64,000 nt of DNA from an uncultured Sterolibacteriaceae bacterium (GCA_937888595.1 CALARK010000022.1:515276-579275), one strand, 5' to 3'; counted from the first letter of the stretch, positions 17,490 to 29,350 are shown. Notes: generated by a model from the sequence alone, not told the origin. A program made the numbers and translations.

Positions 17490-18557
17490 ATGAAGATGCG
17501 CTGGGGTTGGTTGGGGGCAGCGGTCGCTCTGGCGGCAGCCGCTACAGGCTATTGGGTCTGGCAAGCGAAGCAACCGGCACCGTTGGCAGAGGGCTTCGCC
17601 AGCGGCAACGGTCGGATCGAGGCGGTCGACATCGACATTGCCACCAAGACTGCCGGCCGCGTGCGCGAGATTCTGGTCGGCGAAGGCGACTTCGTGCAAG
17701 CCGGCCAGACGGTTGCCCGCATGGACACCGACAGCCTCGCTTCCGAGTTGCGCCAGGCCGAGGCGCTGGTCAGGCGTAGTGAAAATGCGCATGCGACGGC
17801 CATGGCGGTGGTGCGCCAGCGCGAAAGCATGCGCACCAGCGCCAGCGCGATTGTCGCGCAGCGCCGGTCCGAACTGGCGCTGGCCGAATCCGAACTGAAG
17901 CGCTCGCAGGATCTGGTTTCGCGCGGCTTCATCACGCCGCAAAAAATCGATGCCGACCGCTCGAAGCGCGAAAGCGCCCAGGCCAGCTTGGCGGCCGCGC
18001 AGTCGCAGGTGCTCGAGGCGGAAGCGGCCATTGTCGCGGCGCGCTCGCAGGTAACCGAGGCCGACGCGGCGATCGAAGCGGCGCGTGCGGCTGTAAAGCG
18101 GCTGCAGGTGGAAATGGCCGACGCCACGCTCAAGGCACCCCGGGCCGGGCGCGTTCAGCACCGCGTCGCGCAACCGGGCGAAGTCCTCGGTAGCGGCGGC
18201 AAGCTGCTGACGCTGATCGACCTCGGCGACGTCTACATGAATTTCTTTTTGCCGGAAACGATGGCCGGCAAGCTGGCCATCGGCGCCGAAGCGCGGCTGG
18301 TACTCGACGCCGCGCCGCAGTATGTCATTCCGGCGACCGTGAGTTTTGTCGCCGCGGAAGCGCAGTTCACCCCGAAGACGGTCGAAACCCGCAGCGAACG
18401 CCAGAAACTGGTCTTCCGCGTAAAGGCGCGCGTGGCGCCCGAGTTGGTGCAACGCTATCTGGATCAGGTCAAGACCGGATTGCCCGGCGTCGCCTACGTG
18501 CGGCTGACTAACGACGCCGCATGGCCTGCCCACCTGCAGGTCAAGCTACCGCAGTGA
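17490..18557 (+). CDS. HlyD/MFP-family periplasmic adaptor (YhiI-like)
   Basis: A 355-residue membrane fusion protein. An N-terminal anchor (5-25) is followed by a lipoyl half (VREILVGEGDFVQAGQTVARMDT), a long coiled-coil hairpin (about 75-205), the second lipoyl half (LKAPRAGRVQHRVAQPGEVL) and beta-barrel domains. GGGAG at 17478-17482 is well placed for ATG 17490. It should link the inner membrane ABC transporter to an outer membrane channel, which is not encoded nearby. A TATAAG box at 17435-17440 may belong to its promoter. Confidence 0.92.
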   Translation: MKMRWGWLGAAVALAAAATGYWVWQAKQPAPLAEGFASGNGRIEAVDIDIATKTAGRVREILVGEGDFVQAGQTVARMDTDSLASELRQAEALVRRSENAHATAMAVVRQRESMRTSASAIVAQRRSELALAESELKRSQDLVSRGFITPQKIDADRSKRESAQASLAAAQSQVLEAEAAIVAARSQVTEADAAIEAARAAVKRLQVEMADATLKAPRAGRVQHRVAQPGEVLGSGGKLLTLIDLGDVYMNFFLPETMAGKLAIGAEARLVLDAAPQYVIPATVSFVAAEAQFTPKTVETRSERQKLVFRVKARVAPELVQRYLDQVKTGLPGVAYVRLTNDAAWPAHLQVKLPQ

Positions 18558-21298
18558 GCGACTCGCCGCAGACGCCGGCCGGACCGGGCGGCCCGCTGGT
18601 CGCACGACTGCGCAACGTCACCCACCGCTATGGTGCGGTTGCCGCCCTCGGCGCAGTAGATCTCGACCTGCCGGCTGGTTGCGTGGTCGGCTTCATCGGT
18701 CCGGACGGTGTGGGGAAGTCGAGCCTGCTCGGTTTGCTCGCCGGGGCGCGAGCGCTGCAGGATGGCAGCGTCACCGTGCTCGCTGGCGACATGGCCGATG
18801 CCGGGCATCGCCGCGCCGTGTGCCCGCGCATCGCCTACATGCCGCAGGGCCTGGGCCAGAATCTCTATGCCATGCTCTCGGTGTTCGAGAACATCGATTT
18901 CTTCGGCCGCCTGTTCGGCCATGCACGTGCCGAACGCGACGCGCGCATCGAGGAACTGTTGCAGGCCACCGGGCTTGCCGCCTTCGCCGACCGGCCGGCC
19001 GGCAAGCTCTCCGGCGGCATGAAGCAGAAGCTTGGCTTGTGCTGCGCGTTGATCCACGATCCCGATCTGCTGATCCTCGACGAACCGACGACCGGCATCG
19101 ATCCCCTGTCGCGGCGCCAGTTCTGGGAACTGATCGCACGCATCCGCTCAAGACGCCCGAACATGAGCGTGCTGGTGGCCACCGCCTACATGGACGAGGC
19201 GGAGCGCTTCGACTGGCTGGTGGCGATGAACGCCGGGCAGGTGCTTGCCAGCGGCACGCCGGCTGGCGTGCGTTCGCAGGCCGGGGCGCCCACGCTGGAA
19301 GCCGCCTTCATCGCCCTGCTGCCCGAAGTGCAGCGCGCCGGTCATCACGTCCTGGTGGTGCCGCCGCGGCCGCCGCAGCATGCCGAAATTGCCATCGAGG
19401 CGAATGCGCTGACGCGCCGTTTCGACGGGTTCACCGCAGTCGATGGTGTCAGCTTCCGCATCGAGCGCGGCGAAATCTTCGGCTTTCTCGGTTCGAACGG
19501 CTGCGGCAAGACCACCACCATGAAAATGCTGACCGGCCTGCTGGAAGCCACTGCGGGCAGTGCCGCGCTGTTCGGCCGCCCGATCGATGCGCGCGATCTG
19601 GAAACCCGCAAGCGGGTCGGCTACATGTCGCAGTCGTTTTCGCTCTATGGCGAGCTGACTGTCCGGCAGAACCTCGAACTTCACGCGCGCCTGTTCCATC
19701 TGCCGCCTGGCGCCATCCCGGCGCGTGTGCAGGAGTTGTTGCAACAGTTCGGTCTCGAGGCGCAGGTCGATGCCTACCCGGACAGCCTGCCGCTCGGGCT
19801 GCGCCAGCGCCTGTCGCTCGCGGTGGCGGTGATTCACCGGCCGGAAGTGCTGATCCTCGACGAGCCGACCTCGGGCGTGGACCCAATCGCGCGCGATGGC
19901 TTCTGGGAATTGATGATCGGCCTGTCACGGCACGACGGGGTGACGATCTTCATCTCGACCCATTTCATGAACGAGGCGGCGCGCTGTGATCGCATCTCGC
20001 TGATGGATGCCGGACGCGTGCTCGCCAGCGGCACACCCGCGGCCCTGAGTGCCGCGAGCGCCGGCGGAACGCTCGAAGCCGCGTTCATCGAACATCTGGA
20101 GCAGGCGGGCGGAGCACTGGTCGATACCGCTACGCCGGCACAAATCGCGACACCCATCGTCGTTCGCCCGGCCGTACCACCCCGGCGATTCAGCCTGCAG
20201 CGCATGGCGAGCTATGCGCATCGCGAATCGCTCGAACTGCTGCGCGACCCAATCCGGCTGGTATTCGCGCTGATCGGCACCTTGCTGCTGATGTTCATCC
20301 TCGGTTACGGCATCAGCATGGATGTGAAAGACCTGCCGTTCGCCGTGCTCGACGGCGACCAGTCCAGCGAAAGCCGCGACTACCTGAGCAACTTCGAGGG
20401 CTCGCGCTACTTCGTGGTGCGCCCGCCGCTCGCCAGCCAGGCCGAACTCGACCACCGCCTGCGCACCGGGGAGCTCAGTCTGGCCATCGAAATCCCCCCC
20501 GGCTTCGGGCGTGACCTCAAGCGGGGCGCCCGGCCCGCGGTCGGCGTCTGGATCGATGGCGCCATGCCGTTCCGTGGCGAGACGATCCTGGGCTATGTGC
20601 AGGGTGCCCACTTCACCTATCTGGCCGGGCTAGCGGGAACAGCCGGGGCCGGGGCCGTCGAAGTGGCGGTGCGTTACCGTTACAACCAGGATGTGAGCAG
20701 CCTCGATGCGATGGTGCCGGCGGTGATCCCGCTGCTGTTGATCTTCATCCCGGCGATGCTGACGGCCCTCGGCGTGGTGCGTGAAAAGGAGCTCGGTTCC
20801 ATCGTCAATCTCTATGTCACGCCGGTCACGCGCCTGGAATTCCTGCTGGGCAAGCAGTTGCCCTATGCCACGCTCGCCATGCTCAACTTCGTCTGCCTCG
20901 TGCTGCTGGCAGTTTTCATCTTTGGTGTTCCGCTCAAGGGCAGCCTGTTGGTGCTGACGGCTGGTGCATTGCTCTATGTCATTGCGGGAACCGGGCTGGG
21001 GCTGTTGATATCCGCAGTGACGCGCACGCAGATCGCGGCGCTGTTTTTTGCCGGGGTCGCGACCATGGTGCCCGCCATCATGTTTTCGGGCATGACCCAC
21101 CCCATCAGCTCACTCGAAGGCGGCGCCGCGCTCGCCGGCAGGCTGTACCCGACCACCTGGTTCCTGCTGATCAGCCGCGGTACCTTCTCCAAGGCGCTGG
21201 GGTTCGCCGATCTGTATCCGTATTTCCTGCCGTTGGTCGCCTTCCCGCTGGTGGTCACCACCCTGTGCGTGCTGCTGCTGAAGAAACAGGGGAAATGA
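18554..21298 (+). CDS. RbbA/YhiH-like fusion: two ABC ATPases plus ABC-2 permease
   Basis: About 914 residues from GTG 18554, which overlaps the HlyD stop; an upstream ATG at 18521 is possible. The first ATPase has GPDGVGKSS, LSGGMKQK and LILDEPTTGIDP, but alanine replaces the switch histidine (ATAYMDEAE). The second has GSNGCGKTT, LPLGLRQR, LILDEPTSGVDP and the normal STHFMNEA. The last ~370 residues are an ABC-2 permease with one N-terminal and about five C-terminal helices around a periplasmic domain. The order HlyD, ATPase fusion, permease matches E. coli yhiI-rbbA-yhhJ. Confidence 0.9.
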   Translation: MSDSPQTPAGPGGPLVARLRNVTHRYGAVAALGAVDLDLPAGCVVGFIGPDGVGKSSLLGLLAGARALQDGSVTVLAGDMADAGHRRAVCPRIAYMPQGLGQNLYAMLSVFENIDFFGRLFGHARAERDARIEELLQATGLAAFADRPAGKLSGGMKQKLGLCCALIHDPDLLILDEPTTGIDPLSRRQFWELIARIRSRRPNMSVLVATAYMDEAERFDWLVAMNAGQVLASGTPAGVRSQAGAPTLEAAFIALLPEVQRAGHHVLVVPPRPPQHAEIAIEANALTRRFDGFTAVDGVSFRIERGEIFGFLGSNGCGKTTTMKMLTGLLEATAGSAALFGRPIDARDLETRKRVGYMSQSFSLYGELTVRQNLELHARLFHLPPGAIPARVQELLQQFGLEAQVDAYPDSLPLGLRQRLSLAVAVIHRPEVLILDEPTSGVDPIARDGFWELMIGLSRHDGVTIFISTHFMNEAARCDRISLMDAGRVLASGTPAALSAASAGGTLEAAFIEHLEQAGGALVDTATPAQIATPIVVRPAVPPRRFSLQRMASYAHRESLELLRDPIRLVFALIGTLLLMFILGYGISMDVKDLPFAVLDGDQSSESRDYLSNFEGSRYFVVRPPLASQAELDHRLRTGELSLAIEIPPGFGRDLKRGARPAVGVWIDGAMPFRGETILGYVQGAHFTYLAGLAGTAGAGAVEVAVRYRYNQDVSSLDAMVPAVIPLLLIFIPAMLTALGVVREKELGSIVNLYVTPVTRLEFLLGKQLPYATLAMLNFVCLVLLAVFIFGVPLKGSLLVLTAGALLYVIAGTGLGLLISAVTRTQIAALFFAGVATMVPAIMFSGMTHPISSLEGGAALAGRLYPTTWFLLISRGTFSKALGFADLYPYFLPLVAFPLVVTTLCVLLLKKQGK

Positions 21299-21300
21299 AC

Positions 21301-22428
21301 ATGCGGCGACTGCACAACATCTGGCATCTCGGCATCAAGGAATTGCGCAGTCTGACGCGCGATCCGATCTTGATGTTCCTGATCGTCTGGGCGTTTTCCG
21401 TGGGCGTCTACCTGGCCGCTACCGGCGTCTCGATGGAATTGCGCAACGCGCCGATCGCCGTGGCGGACGAGGACCAGTCGGTGCTGAGCCAGCGAATCAT
21501 CAATGCCTTCTACGGCCCCTACTTCCGCACACCGGATCTGATCGCCTTGGACGAGATCGATCGCGGCATGGATGGCGGGCGCTACACCTTTGTGCTCGAC
21601 ATCCCGTCCGGTTTTGGCGCCGACGTTCTCGCCGGCCGGCGGCCGACCCTGCAGGTCAATGTCGATGCGACGCAGATGAGCCATGCCTTCATCGGATCGA
21701 GCTACATCAGCAACATCGTCAACGGTGAGGTCGAGGAATATCTGCGCCACTCTCGCGGTGCCACACCCCTCCCGGTCGATCTCGTCACCCGCATGCATTT
21801 CAATCCGAACCTCACCAGCAGCTGGTTCTCGGCCGTGATGGAAATCATCAACAACATCACCATGCTGAGCATGGTGCTGGCCGGTGCCGCACTGATCCGT
21901 GAGCGCGAACATGGCACCATCGAGCATCTGCTCGTCATGCCGCTCACGCCGATCGAGATCATGGCCGCGAAGATCTGGGCCAATGGCCTGGTGGTGCTGG
22001 TCACCGCTGCGCTTTCGCTGCAGTTCGTGGTGAAAGGGTTGCTCGGGGTGCCGATCGCCGGCTCGCTGCCCTTGTTCTTGTTCGGCACAGCCATCTATTT
22101 GTTTTCCGCCACATCGCTGGGCATTCTGCTCGCCACGGTGGCGCGCTCGATGCCACAGTTTGGACTGCTGCTGATCATGGTCCTGCTGCCGTTACAGATT
22201 CTTTCTGGCGCATCGACGCCACGTGAAAGCATGCCGATCATCGTGCAGAACATCATGCAGCTGGCACCCACCACGCACTTCGTCAGCCTGGCGCAAGCGA
22301 TCCTGTACCGTGCTGCAGGCCTGGAGGTCGTCTGGCCGCAAATGCTCGCTACCACCGCCATTGGTGTCGTCTTCTTTACCGGTGCCTGGGTGCGCTTCCG
22401 TAAAGCCATTACCACTCAGCAGGGATGA
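21301..22428 (+). CDS. ABC-2 type permease (YhhJ-like)
   Basis: A 375-residue permease: one N-terminal helix (about 25-45), a periplasmic domain and five or six C-terminal helices (about 180-370), with REREHGTIEHLLVMPLTPIE in the typical coupling region. ATG 21301 lies eight bases after AGGGGA; an ATG at 21295 overlapping the upstream stop is the alternative. It should pair with the permease half of the RbbA-like protein to form the exporter. Confidence 0.9.
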   Translation: MRRLHNIWHLGIKELRSLTRDPILMFLIVWAFSVGVYLAATGVSMELRNAPIAVADEDQSVLSQRIINAFYGPYFRTPDLIALDEIDRGMDGGRYTFVLDIPSGFGADVLAGRRPTLQVNVDATQMSHAFIGSSYISNIVNGEVEEYLRHSRGATPLPVDLVTRMHFNPNLTSSWFSAVMEIINNITMLSMVLAGAALIREREHGTIEHLLVMPLTPIEIMAAKIWANGLVVLVTAALSLQFVVKGLLGVPIAGSLPLFLFGTAIYLFSATSLGILLATVARSMPQFGLLLIMVLLPLQILSGASTPRESMPIIVQNIMQLAPTTHFVSLAQAILYRAAGLEVVWPQMLATTAIGVVFFTGAWVRFRKAITTQQG

Positions 22429-22569
22429 TCGGGCAAACTTAAGCATCAACACCGGGCATCCACAAAGCGCTAAAACAAGGGTCATCGCGAACTGGCGAGA
22501 GGTATCCCCACTTCCGATAGCCAGCATTCATTGCGATAGAGTTCGAATGACTTTTGTGGGGCGATCGTT

Positions 22570-22593
22570 GCCGTCGCGCCAGCGCCGACTTTT
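22570..22593 (-). repeat. Dispersed 24-bp repeat overlapping the mfd stop codon
   Basis: One mismatch to consensus. On the mfd strand the A-run of the element forms part of the TAA stop codon. Confidence 0.85.
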
Positions 22594-25500
22594 ACTTCAG
22601 CCAACTGAAGAGTTCCTTCACTGCACTGACGCGGTCCTTGAGCGTGCTGGTGGCTTTCTGCCAGGTGAGTTTGTCCTGGCCGGCGAGTTTGATGTTGCGG
22701 TCGTTCTGGATCAGCTTGATGATGACGAGCGGGTCGACGGGGGGCTCATTGGGCTTAAATGGCACGAACTGGAGCTGGATCGAGTTCGGGCCGGCGTCCA
22801 GCTTGGCGATGCCGAGCGGCTTGCCGAGCAGGCGCAGGCGGTGGGTTTCGATCAGGGCCTGCGTTTGCGCGGGCATGTCGCCGTAGCGGTCGATGAGTTC
22901 TTCCTGCATGCTGCGCAGTTCCTCTTCCGCCTCGCAGTTGGCGAGGCGCTTGTAGAGCGTCAGGCGCTCGTGCACGTCCGGGCAGTAGGCGTCGGGGAGG
23001 AGTGCGGGCGCACGTAGATTGATCTCGGCGGTAATGGCGAGCGGCTGGGTGAGGTCGGGGATCTGCTTGCCATCCTTGAGCGCGCGCACCGCCGCGTTGA
23101 GCATGTTGGTGTAGAGCGCGAAGCCGACCTCGTGGATCTCGCCCGACTGGTTTTCGCCGAGCACTTCGCCGGCACCGCGGATTTCGAGGTCGTGCATGGC
23201 GAGGAAGAAGCCGGAGCCGAGCTCCTCCATGGCCTGGATGGCGTCGAGGCGGCGCTGTGCCTGCGTGCTGGGCTTGGCGTGTTCGTCGGTGAGCAGGTAG
23301 GCGTAGGCCTGGTGGTGCGAGCGGCCGACGCGGCCGCGCAGCTGGTGCAGCTGTGCGACGCCGAACTTGTCGGCGCGGTCGATGACAATGGTGTTGGCGT
23401 GCGGGTTGTCGATGCCGGTCTCGATGATGGTCGAGCACAGCAGCAGGTTGTGCTTCTGCTGCGTGAATTCGCGCATCACGCGCTCCAGTTCGCGCTCCGG
23501 CAGCTGGCCGTGGCCGACGGCGATGCGCGCTTCCGGCAGCAAGGCCTGCAGGCGTTCCCGCATGTTCTCGATGGTGTCGACTTCGTTGTGCAGGAAATAG
23601 ACCTGGCCGCCGCGCTTGAATTCGCGCAGGCAGGCTTCGCGCACCAGCCCGGTCGACCACTTGTGGACGAAGGTCTTGATGGCGAGGCGCTTTTGCGGCG
23701 GCGTGGCGATCACCGAGAAATCGCGCAGGCCTTCGAGCGACAGGCCCAGGGTGCGCGGGATCGGCGTGGCGGTGAGCGTCAGTACATCGACCTCGGCACG
23801 CAGCGCCTTGAGCGCTTCCTTCTGGCGCACGCCGAAGCGGTGTTCCTCGTCGATGATGACGAGGCCGAGGCGGGAGAATTTCACGTCGGGCTGCAGCAGC
23901 CGGTGCGTGCCGATCAGGATGTCGATCTTGCCTTCACCCAGTTGCTTCACCGCCTCGGCCTGTTCCTGCTTCGATTTGAAGCGCGAGATTTCGGCCACCT
24001 TGACCGGCCAGTCGGCGAAACGGTCGGCGAAGTTCTGGTAGTGCTGTTCGGCCAGCAGCGTGGTCGGGCACAGCACGGCGACCTGCTTGCCGTCGGCCAC
24101 GGCGACGAAGGCGGCGCGCATCGCTACCTCGGTCTTGCCGAAGCCGACGTCGCCGCAGACGAGGCGGTCCATCGGCTTGCCCGAGACCATGTCGGAGATG
24201 ACCGCGCCGATGGCGGCGAGCTGGTCGGGGGTTTCCTCGAAGCCGAAGCCGGCGGAAAATGATTCAAGATCGCTAGTCTTGAAGCTGAATTCGTGGCCCT
24301 GGCGCGCGGCGCGCTGGGCGTAGAGGTGCAGCAGCTCGGCGGCGGTGTCGCGCACCTGCTCGGCGGCTTTCCGCTTGGCCTTGTCCCACTGGCCGGACCC
24401 GAGCACGTGCAATTGCACCGCTTCGGGATCGACGCCGCTGTAGCGTGAGATGACCTCGAGCTGGGCGACCGGCACGTAGAGCTTGGCCTCGTTCGCGTAT
24501 TCGAGATGGAGGAACTCTTCCTCCCCGCTGCCCAGGTCCATGTGCACGAGGCCGAGGTAGCGGCCGATGCCGTGGTTTTCGTGCACCACCGGGTCGCCGA
24601 TCTTGAGCTCGGAGAGATCGCGCAGCCAGCCTTCGAGGTTGGCGCGGCGCGCGTCGGAACGCTTGTGGCGCGGGCGGGCGGTGGCGGCGTAAAGCTCGTT
24701 CTCGGTCACGACGGCGAAGTCGTCGAGTACGAAGCCACCGGAAATCGGCGCGTGGGCGAGCGAGAGCCGTGCCTCGCCGGCGAGGAAGGCGGCGAAGTCC
24801 GGACAGATCGCCGCATGCAGGTCGTGTTCGGCCAGATATTCGTTCAGCGTCTCGCGGCGGCCTGGCGATTCGGCGAGCAGCAGCACGCGCTGCGGCGTGG
24901 CGTCGAGGAAGGCGCGCAGCGCGGCGAGCGGGTCGTCGGCCTTGCGGTCGACGGCCAGCGTCGGCAGCGCATTGGGCAACTGCGCCGCCGTCCCGCCAAC
25001 GCCGACTTTTGCGACGTATTGAGGAAATGCATTCGCGGCGACAAAGAACGCCTCGTCGCGCAGGAACAGTTCCTGCGGCGGCAGCACGGGGCGCGAGCGG
25101 TCGCCGCCGAGCAGCTTGTGGCGCGATTGCAGGTCGGTCCAGAATTCGGCCAGCGCGGCAGCCACGTCGCCGTGCAGCAGCAGCGTGGCGCCATTGTTGC
25201 CTTGGGGCAGATAGTCGAACAGCGTCGCAGTTTCGTCGAAGAACAGCGGCAGGTAGTACTCGATGCCGGCGGGCAGGATGCCGTTCGAGACGTCCTTGTA
25301 GAGAGAGATGCGCGAGGCGTCGCCCTCGAAGGCCTCGCGGAAGCGCTGGCGGAATTTCGTCCGGCCGGCTTCGCCGGCGGGCATCTCGCGCGCCGGTAGC
25401 AGGCGGATCTCCGGTACCGGATAGAGGGTGCGCTGGCTGTCGACATCGAAGCTGCGGATCGTCTCGACCTCATCGTCGAACAGTTCGATGCGGTAGGGCA

Positions 25501-26032
25501 GTTGGGTGCCCATCGGGAACAGGTCGACCAGGCCGCCGCGCACGCTGTATTCTCCGGGCGCCACGACCTGCGTGACGTGCTGGTAGCCGGCCAGCGTCAT
25601 CTGGGCGCGGAATTTGTCGAGGTCGAGCCGGTCCTTCTGCTTCATGAAGAAGGTGTGGGCGGCGAGGAAGGCGGGCGGCGCGAGGCGTGTCGCAGCTGTC
25701 GACGCGGCGACGATCAGCACGTCGCACTGGCCCTGCGTCACGGCAAACAGCGTGGCGAGGCGCTCCGACACCAGATCCTGGTGCGGCGAGAAGTGATCGT
25801 AGGGCAGCGTTTCCCAGTCGGGCAGCAGATGGACGCGCAGGACGGGCGCGAACCAGCCGATTTCCTCGGCGAGGCGCTGGGCTTCGAGCGGGCTGGCCGT
25901 GATGACGGCGAGCATCTTGCCCGGGTGCGCCAGCCGGGTGATGGCCAGCGCATCGGCGGAGCCGGCGAAGGCGGGGAGGGAAACGCGCTGTCCGGCCTTC
26001 GCAGCGGCCGGCAGGGACAACGGATTATTCAT
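22592..26032 (-). CDS. mfd: Transcription-repair coupling factor Mfd
   Basis: A 1146-residue protein of the usual length. It displaces RNA polymerase stalled at DNA damage and recruits UvrA. An N-terminal UvrB-like module is followed by the RNA polymerase-interaction domain (near GDPVVHENHGIGRYLG) and a RecG-like translocase with VCGDVGFGKTEVAMRAAF and DEEHRFGV. A repeat copy is read in frame at residues 341-348 (AKVGVGGTA), in the N-terminal part. uvrB is also in this window. Confidence 0.97.
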   Translation of the reverse strand: MNNPLSLPAAAKAGQRVSLPAFAGSADALAITRLAHPGKMLAVITASPLEAQRLAEEIGWFAPVLRVHLLPDWETLPYDHFSPHQDLVSERLATLFAVTQGQCDVLIVAASTAATRLAPPAFLAAHTFFMKQKDRLDLDKFRAQMTLAGYQHVTQVVAPGEYSVRGGLVDLFPMGTQLPYRIELFDDEVETIRSFDVDSQRTLYPVPEIRLLPAREMPAGEAGRTKFRQRFREAFEGDASRISLYKDVSNGILPAGIEYYLPLFFDETATLFDYLPQGNNGATLLLHGDVAAALAEFWTDLQSRHKLLGGDRSRPVLPPQELFLRDEAFFVAANAFPQYVAKVGVGGTAAQLPNALPTLAVDRKADDPLAALRAFLDATPQRVLLLAESPGRRETLNEYLAEHDLHAAICPDFAAFLAGEARLSLAHAPISGGFVLDDFAVVTENELYAATARPRHKRSDARRANLEGWLRDLSELKIGDPVVHENHGIGRYLGLVHMDLGSGEEEFLHLEYANEAKLYVPVAQLEVISRYSGVDPEAVQLHVLGSGQWDKAKRKAAEQVRDTAAELLHLYAQRAARQGHEFSFKTSDLESFSAGFGFEETPDQLAAIGAVISDMVSGKPMDRLVCGDVGFGKTEVAMRAAFVAVADGKQVAVLCPTTLLAEQHYQNFADRFADWPVKVAEISRFKSKQEQAEAVKQLGEGKIDILIGTHRLLQPDVKFSRLGLVIIDEEHRFGVRQKEALKALRAEVDVLTLTATPIPRTLGLSLEGLRDFSVIATPPQKRLAIKTFVHKWSTGLVREACLREFKRGGQVYFLHNEVDTIENMRERLQALLPEARIAVGHGQLPERELERVMREFTQQKHNLLLCSTIIETGIDNPHANTIVIDRADKFGVAQLHQLRGRVGRSHHQAYAYLLTDEHAKPSTQAQRRLDAIQAMEELGSGFFLAMHDLEIRGAGEVLGENQSGEIHEVGFALYTNMLNAAVRALKDGKQIPDLTQPLAITAEINLRAPALLPDAYCPDVHERLTLYKRLANCEAEEELRSMQEELIDRYGDMPAQTQALIETHRLRLLGKPLGIAKLDAGPNSIQLQFVPFKPNEPPVDPLVIIKLIQNDRNIKLAGQDKLTWQKATSTLKDRVSAVKELFSWLK
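24987..25010 (-). repeat. Dispersed 24-bp repeat, inside mfd
   Basis: One mismatch to consensus with a full A-tail; translated KVGVGGTA. Confidence 0.85.
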
Positions 26033-26069
26033 AAAGCGGTTGCCTGGCAGGGCGGCGGATTATCGCATC

Positions 26070-26089
26070 GCCGTCCCGCCAGCGCCGAC
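26070..26089 (-). repeat. Dispersed repeat core without A-tail, between dnaJ and mfd
   Basis: A perfect 20-base core; the adjacent four bases are not A/T. It begins about 12 bases past the dnaJ stop. Confidence 0.8.
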
Positions 26090-26101
26090 GATGGGTGGAG
26101 A

Positions 26102-27232
26102 TCAGCCGGCGAAGAATTCCCGGACCTTGTCCAGCCAGCCCTGCGCCTTCGGGTTGTGCTTGGCGGCATTGCCCTGGCTGATGTCCTCGAACTCGCGCAG
26201 CAGTTCCTTCTGCCGGTCGGTCAGGCTCACCGGGGTTTCGACGACGACATGGCAGAGCAGGTCGCCGTGGCCGATCGAGCGTACGCCCTTGATGCCCTTG
26301 CCGCGCAGGCGGAAGACCTTGCCGGTCTGCGTTTCGGCCGGCACCTTGAGGCGGGCGACGCCGTCGAGGGTCGGAATCTCGATCTCGCCGCCGAGTGCCG
26401 CCGTGGTGAAGCTCACCGGCATCTCGCAGTGCAGGTCGTCGTGGTCGCGCTGGAACACGGGGTGCGCCTTGAGGTGGATCTGCACGTAGAGGTCGCCGGG
26501 CGGTCCGCCGTTCACGCCGGGTTCACCCTCGCCGGACAGGCGGATGCGATCGCCCTCATCGATGCCGGCGGGGATCTTGACCGACAGCGTCTTGTGCTGC
26601 TTGACGCGGCCGGCGCCGTGGCAGGTGCCGCAGGGGTCGGCAACATATCTTCCGCTGCCATGGCACTTCGGACAGGTCTGCTGGATCGAGAAGAAGCCCT
26701 GCTGCATGCGCACCTGGCCGTGGCCGCCGCAGGTCGGGCAGATCTTCGGCTCGCTGCCCTTCTTGGCGCCGGTGCCGTGGCAGGTTTCGCACTCGGCCAT
26801 GGTCGGGATGCGGATGCGGGTCTCGGTTCCGCGGGCGGCTTCCTCGAGCGAGATTTCGAGGTTGTAGCGCAGGTCGGCACCGCGGTAGACATTCGAGCGG
26901 CCGCCGCTGCCACCGCCGCCGCGGCCGCCGAAGATGTCGCCGAAGATGTCGGAGAAGGCGTCGGCGAAGCCACCCATGCCCGCGCCGCCGCCCATGCCGG
27001 CCTGCGGGTCGACCCCGGCGTGGCCGTACTGGTCGTAGGCCTGGCGCTTGCTGGCATCCGAGAGGATCTCGTAGGCCTCCTTGGCTTCCTTGAAGTGTTC
27101 CTCCGCCTTTGGATTGTCCGGGTTGCGGTCGGGATGGTGCTTCATCGCCAGCCGGCGATAGGCCTTCTTGATCTCGTCGTCGGATGCGTCGCGATTGACG
27201 CCCAGTACTTCGTAATAGTCGCGTTTTGCCAT
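26102..27232 (-). CDS. dnaJ: Chaperone DnaJ
   Basis: A 376-residue type I J-protein and co-chaperone of DnaK. The J domain begins MAKRDYYEVLG with HPD in KHHPDRNPDN, then a Gly-rich region (about 75-115) and four zinc motifs (CETCHGTG, CPTCGGHG, CPKCHGSG, CGTCHGAG). The frame is open a few codons upstream, but the ATG at 27230-27232 has AGAGG five bases before it and gives the family N-terminus. Confidence 0.98.
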   Translation of the reverse strand: MAKRDYYEVLGVNRDASDDEIKKAYRRLAMKHHPDRNPDNPKAEEHFKEAKEAYEILSDASKRQAYDQYGHAGVDPQAGMGGGAGMGGFADAFSDIFGDIFGGRGGGGSGGRSNVYRGADLRYNLEISLEEAARGTETRIRIPTMAECETCHGTGAKKGSEPKICPTCGGHGQVRMQQGFFSIQQTCPKCHGSGRYVADPCGTCHGAGRVKQHKTLSVKIPAGIDEGDRIRLSGEGEPGVNGGPPGDLYVQIHLKAHPVFQRDHDDLHCEMPVSFTTAALGGEIEIPTLDGVARLKVPAETQTGKVFRLRGKGIKGVRSIGHGDLLCHVVVETPVSLTDRQKELLREFEDISQGNAAKHNPKAQGWLDKVREFFAG

Positions 27233-27254
27233 GGCTGCCTCTGGAAACGACAAT

Positions 27255-27286
27255 GGGCCGCGGCTGAAAATGCCAGCCGGCGGCCC
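27255..27286 (-). promoter_or_regulatory. dnaK-dnaJ intergenic hairpin
   Basis: GGGCCGC-GGCTG pairs with CAGCC-G-GCGGCCC around a short AT-rich loop, with one bulge. No U-tract follows on the coding strand, so it is more likely an RNA-stability or partial-termination element setting the dnaK:dnaJ ratio than a full terminator. Confidence 0.6.
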
Positions 27287-27318
27287 GTTGATGCTTGGTT
27301 ATGCGTGTTGCCGGCGGA

Positions 27319-29271
<1,953 letters not shown>

Positions 29272-29321
29272 GTTTTGTTCCTTTATTGCTGAATTTGTGG
29301 AGAAATTCTTACCTGCGCTCG

Positions 29322-29349
29322 ATATGGGGTTATGACCCGATAGTTCAAG
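29322..29349 (-). promoter_or_regulatory. Sigma-32 heat-shock promoter for dnaK
   Basis: On the minus strand CTTGAAC is followed after 13 bases by CCCCATAT, an excellent match to the RpoH consensus. The element begins immediately after the grpE stop, 50-80 bases before the dnaK ATG. Confidence 0.88.
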
Positions 29350-29350
29350 C

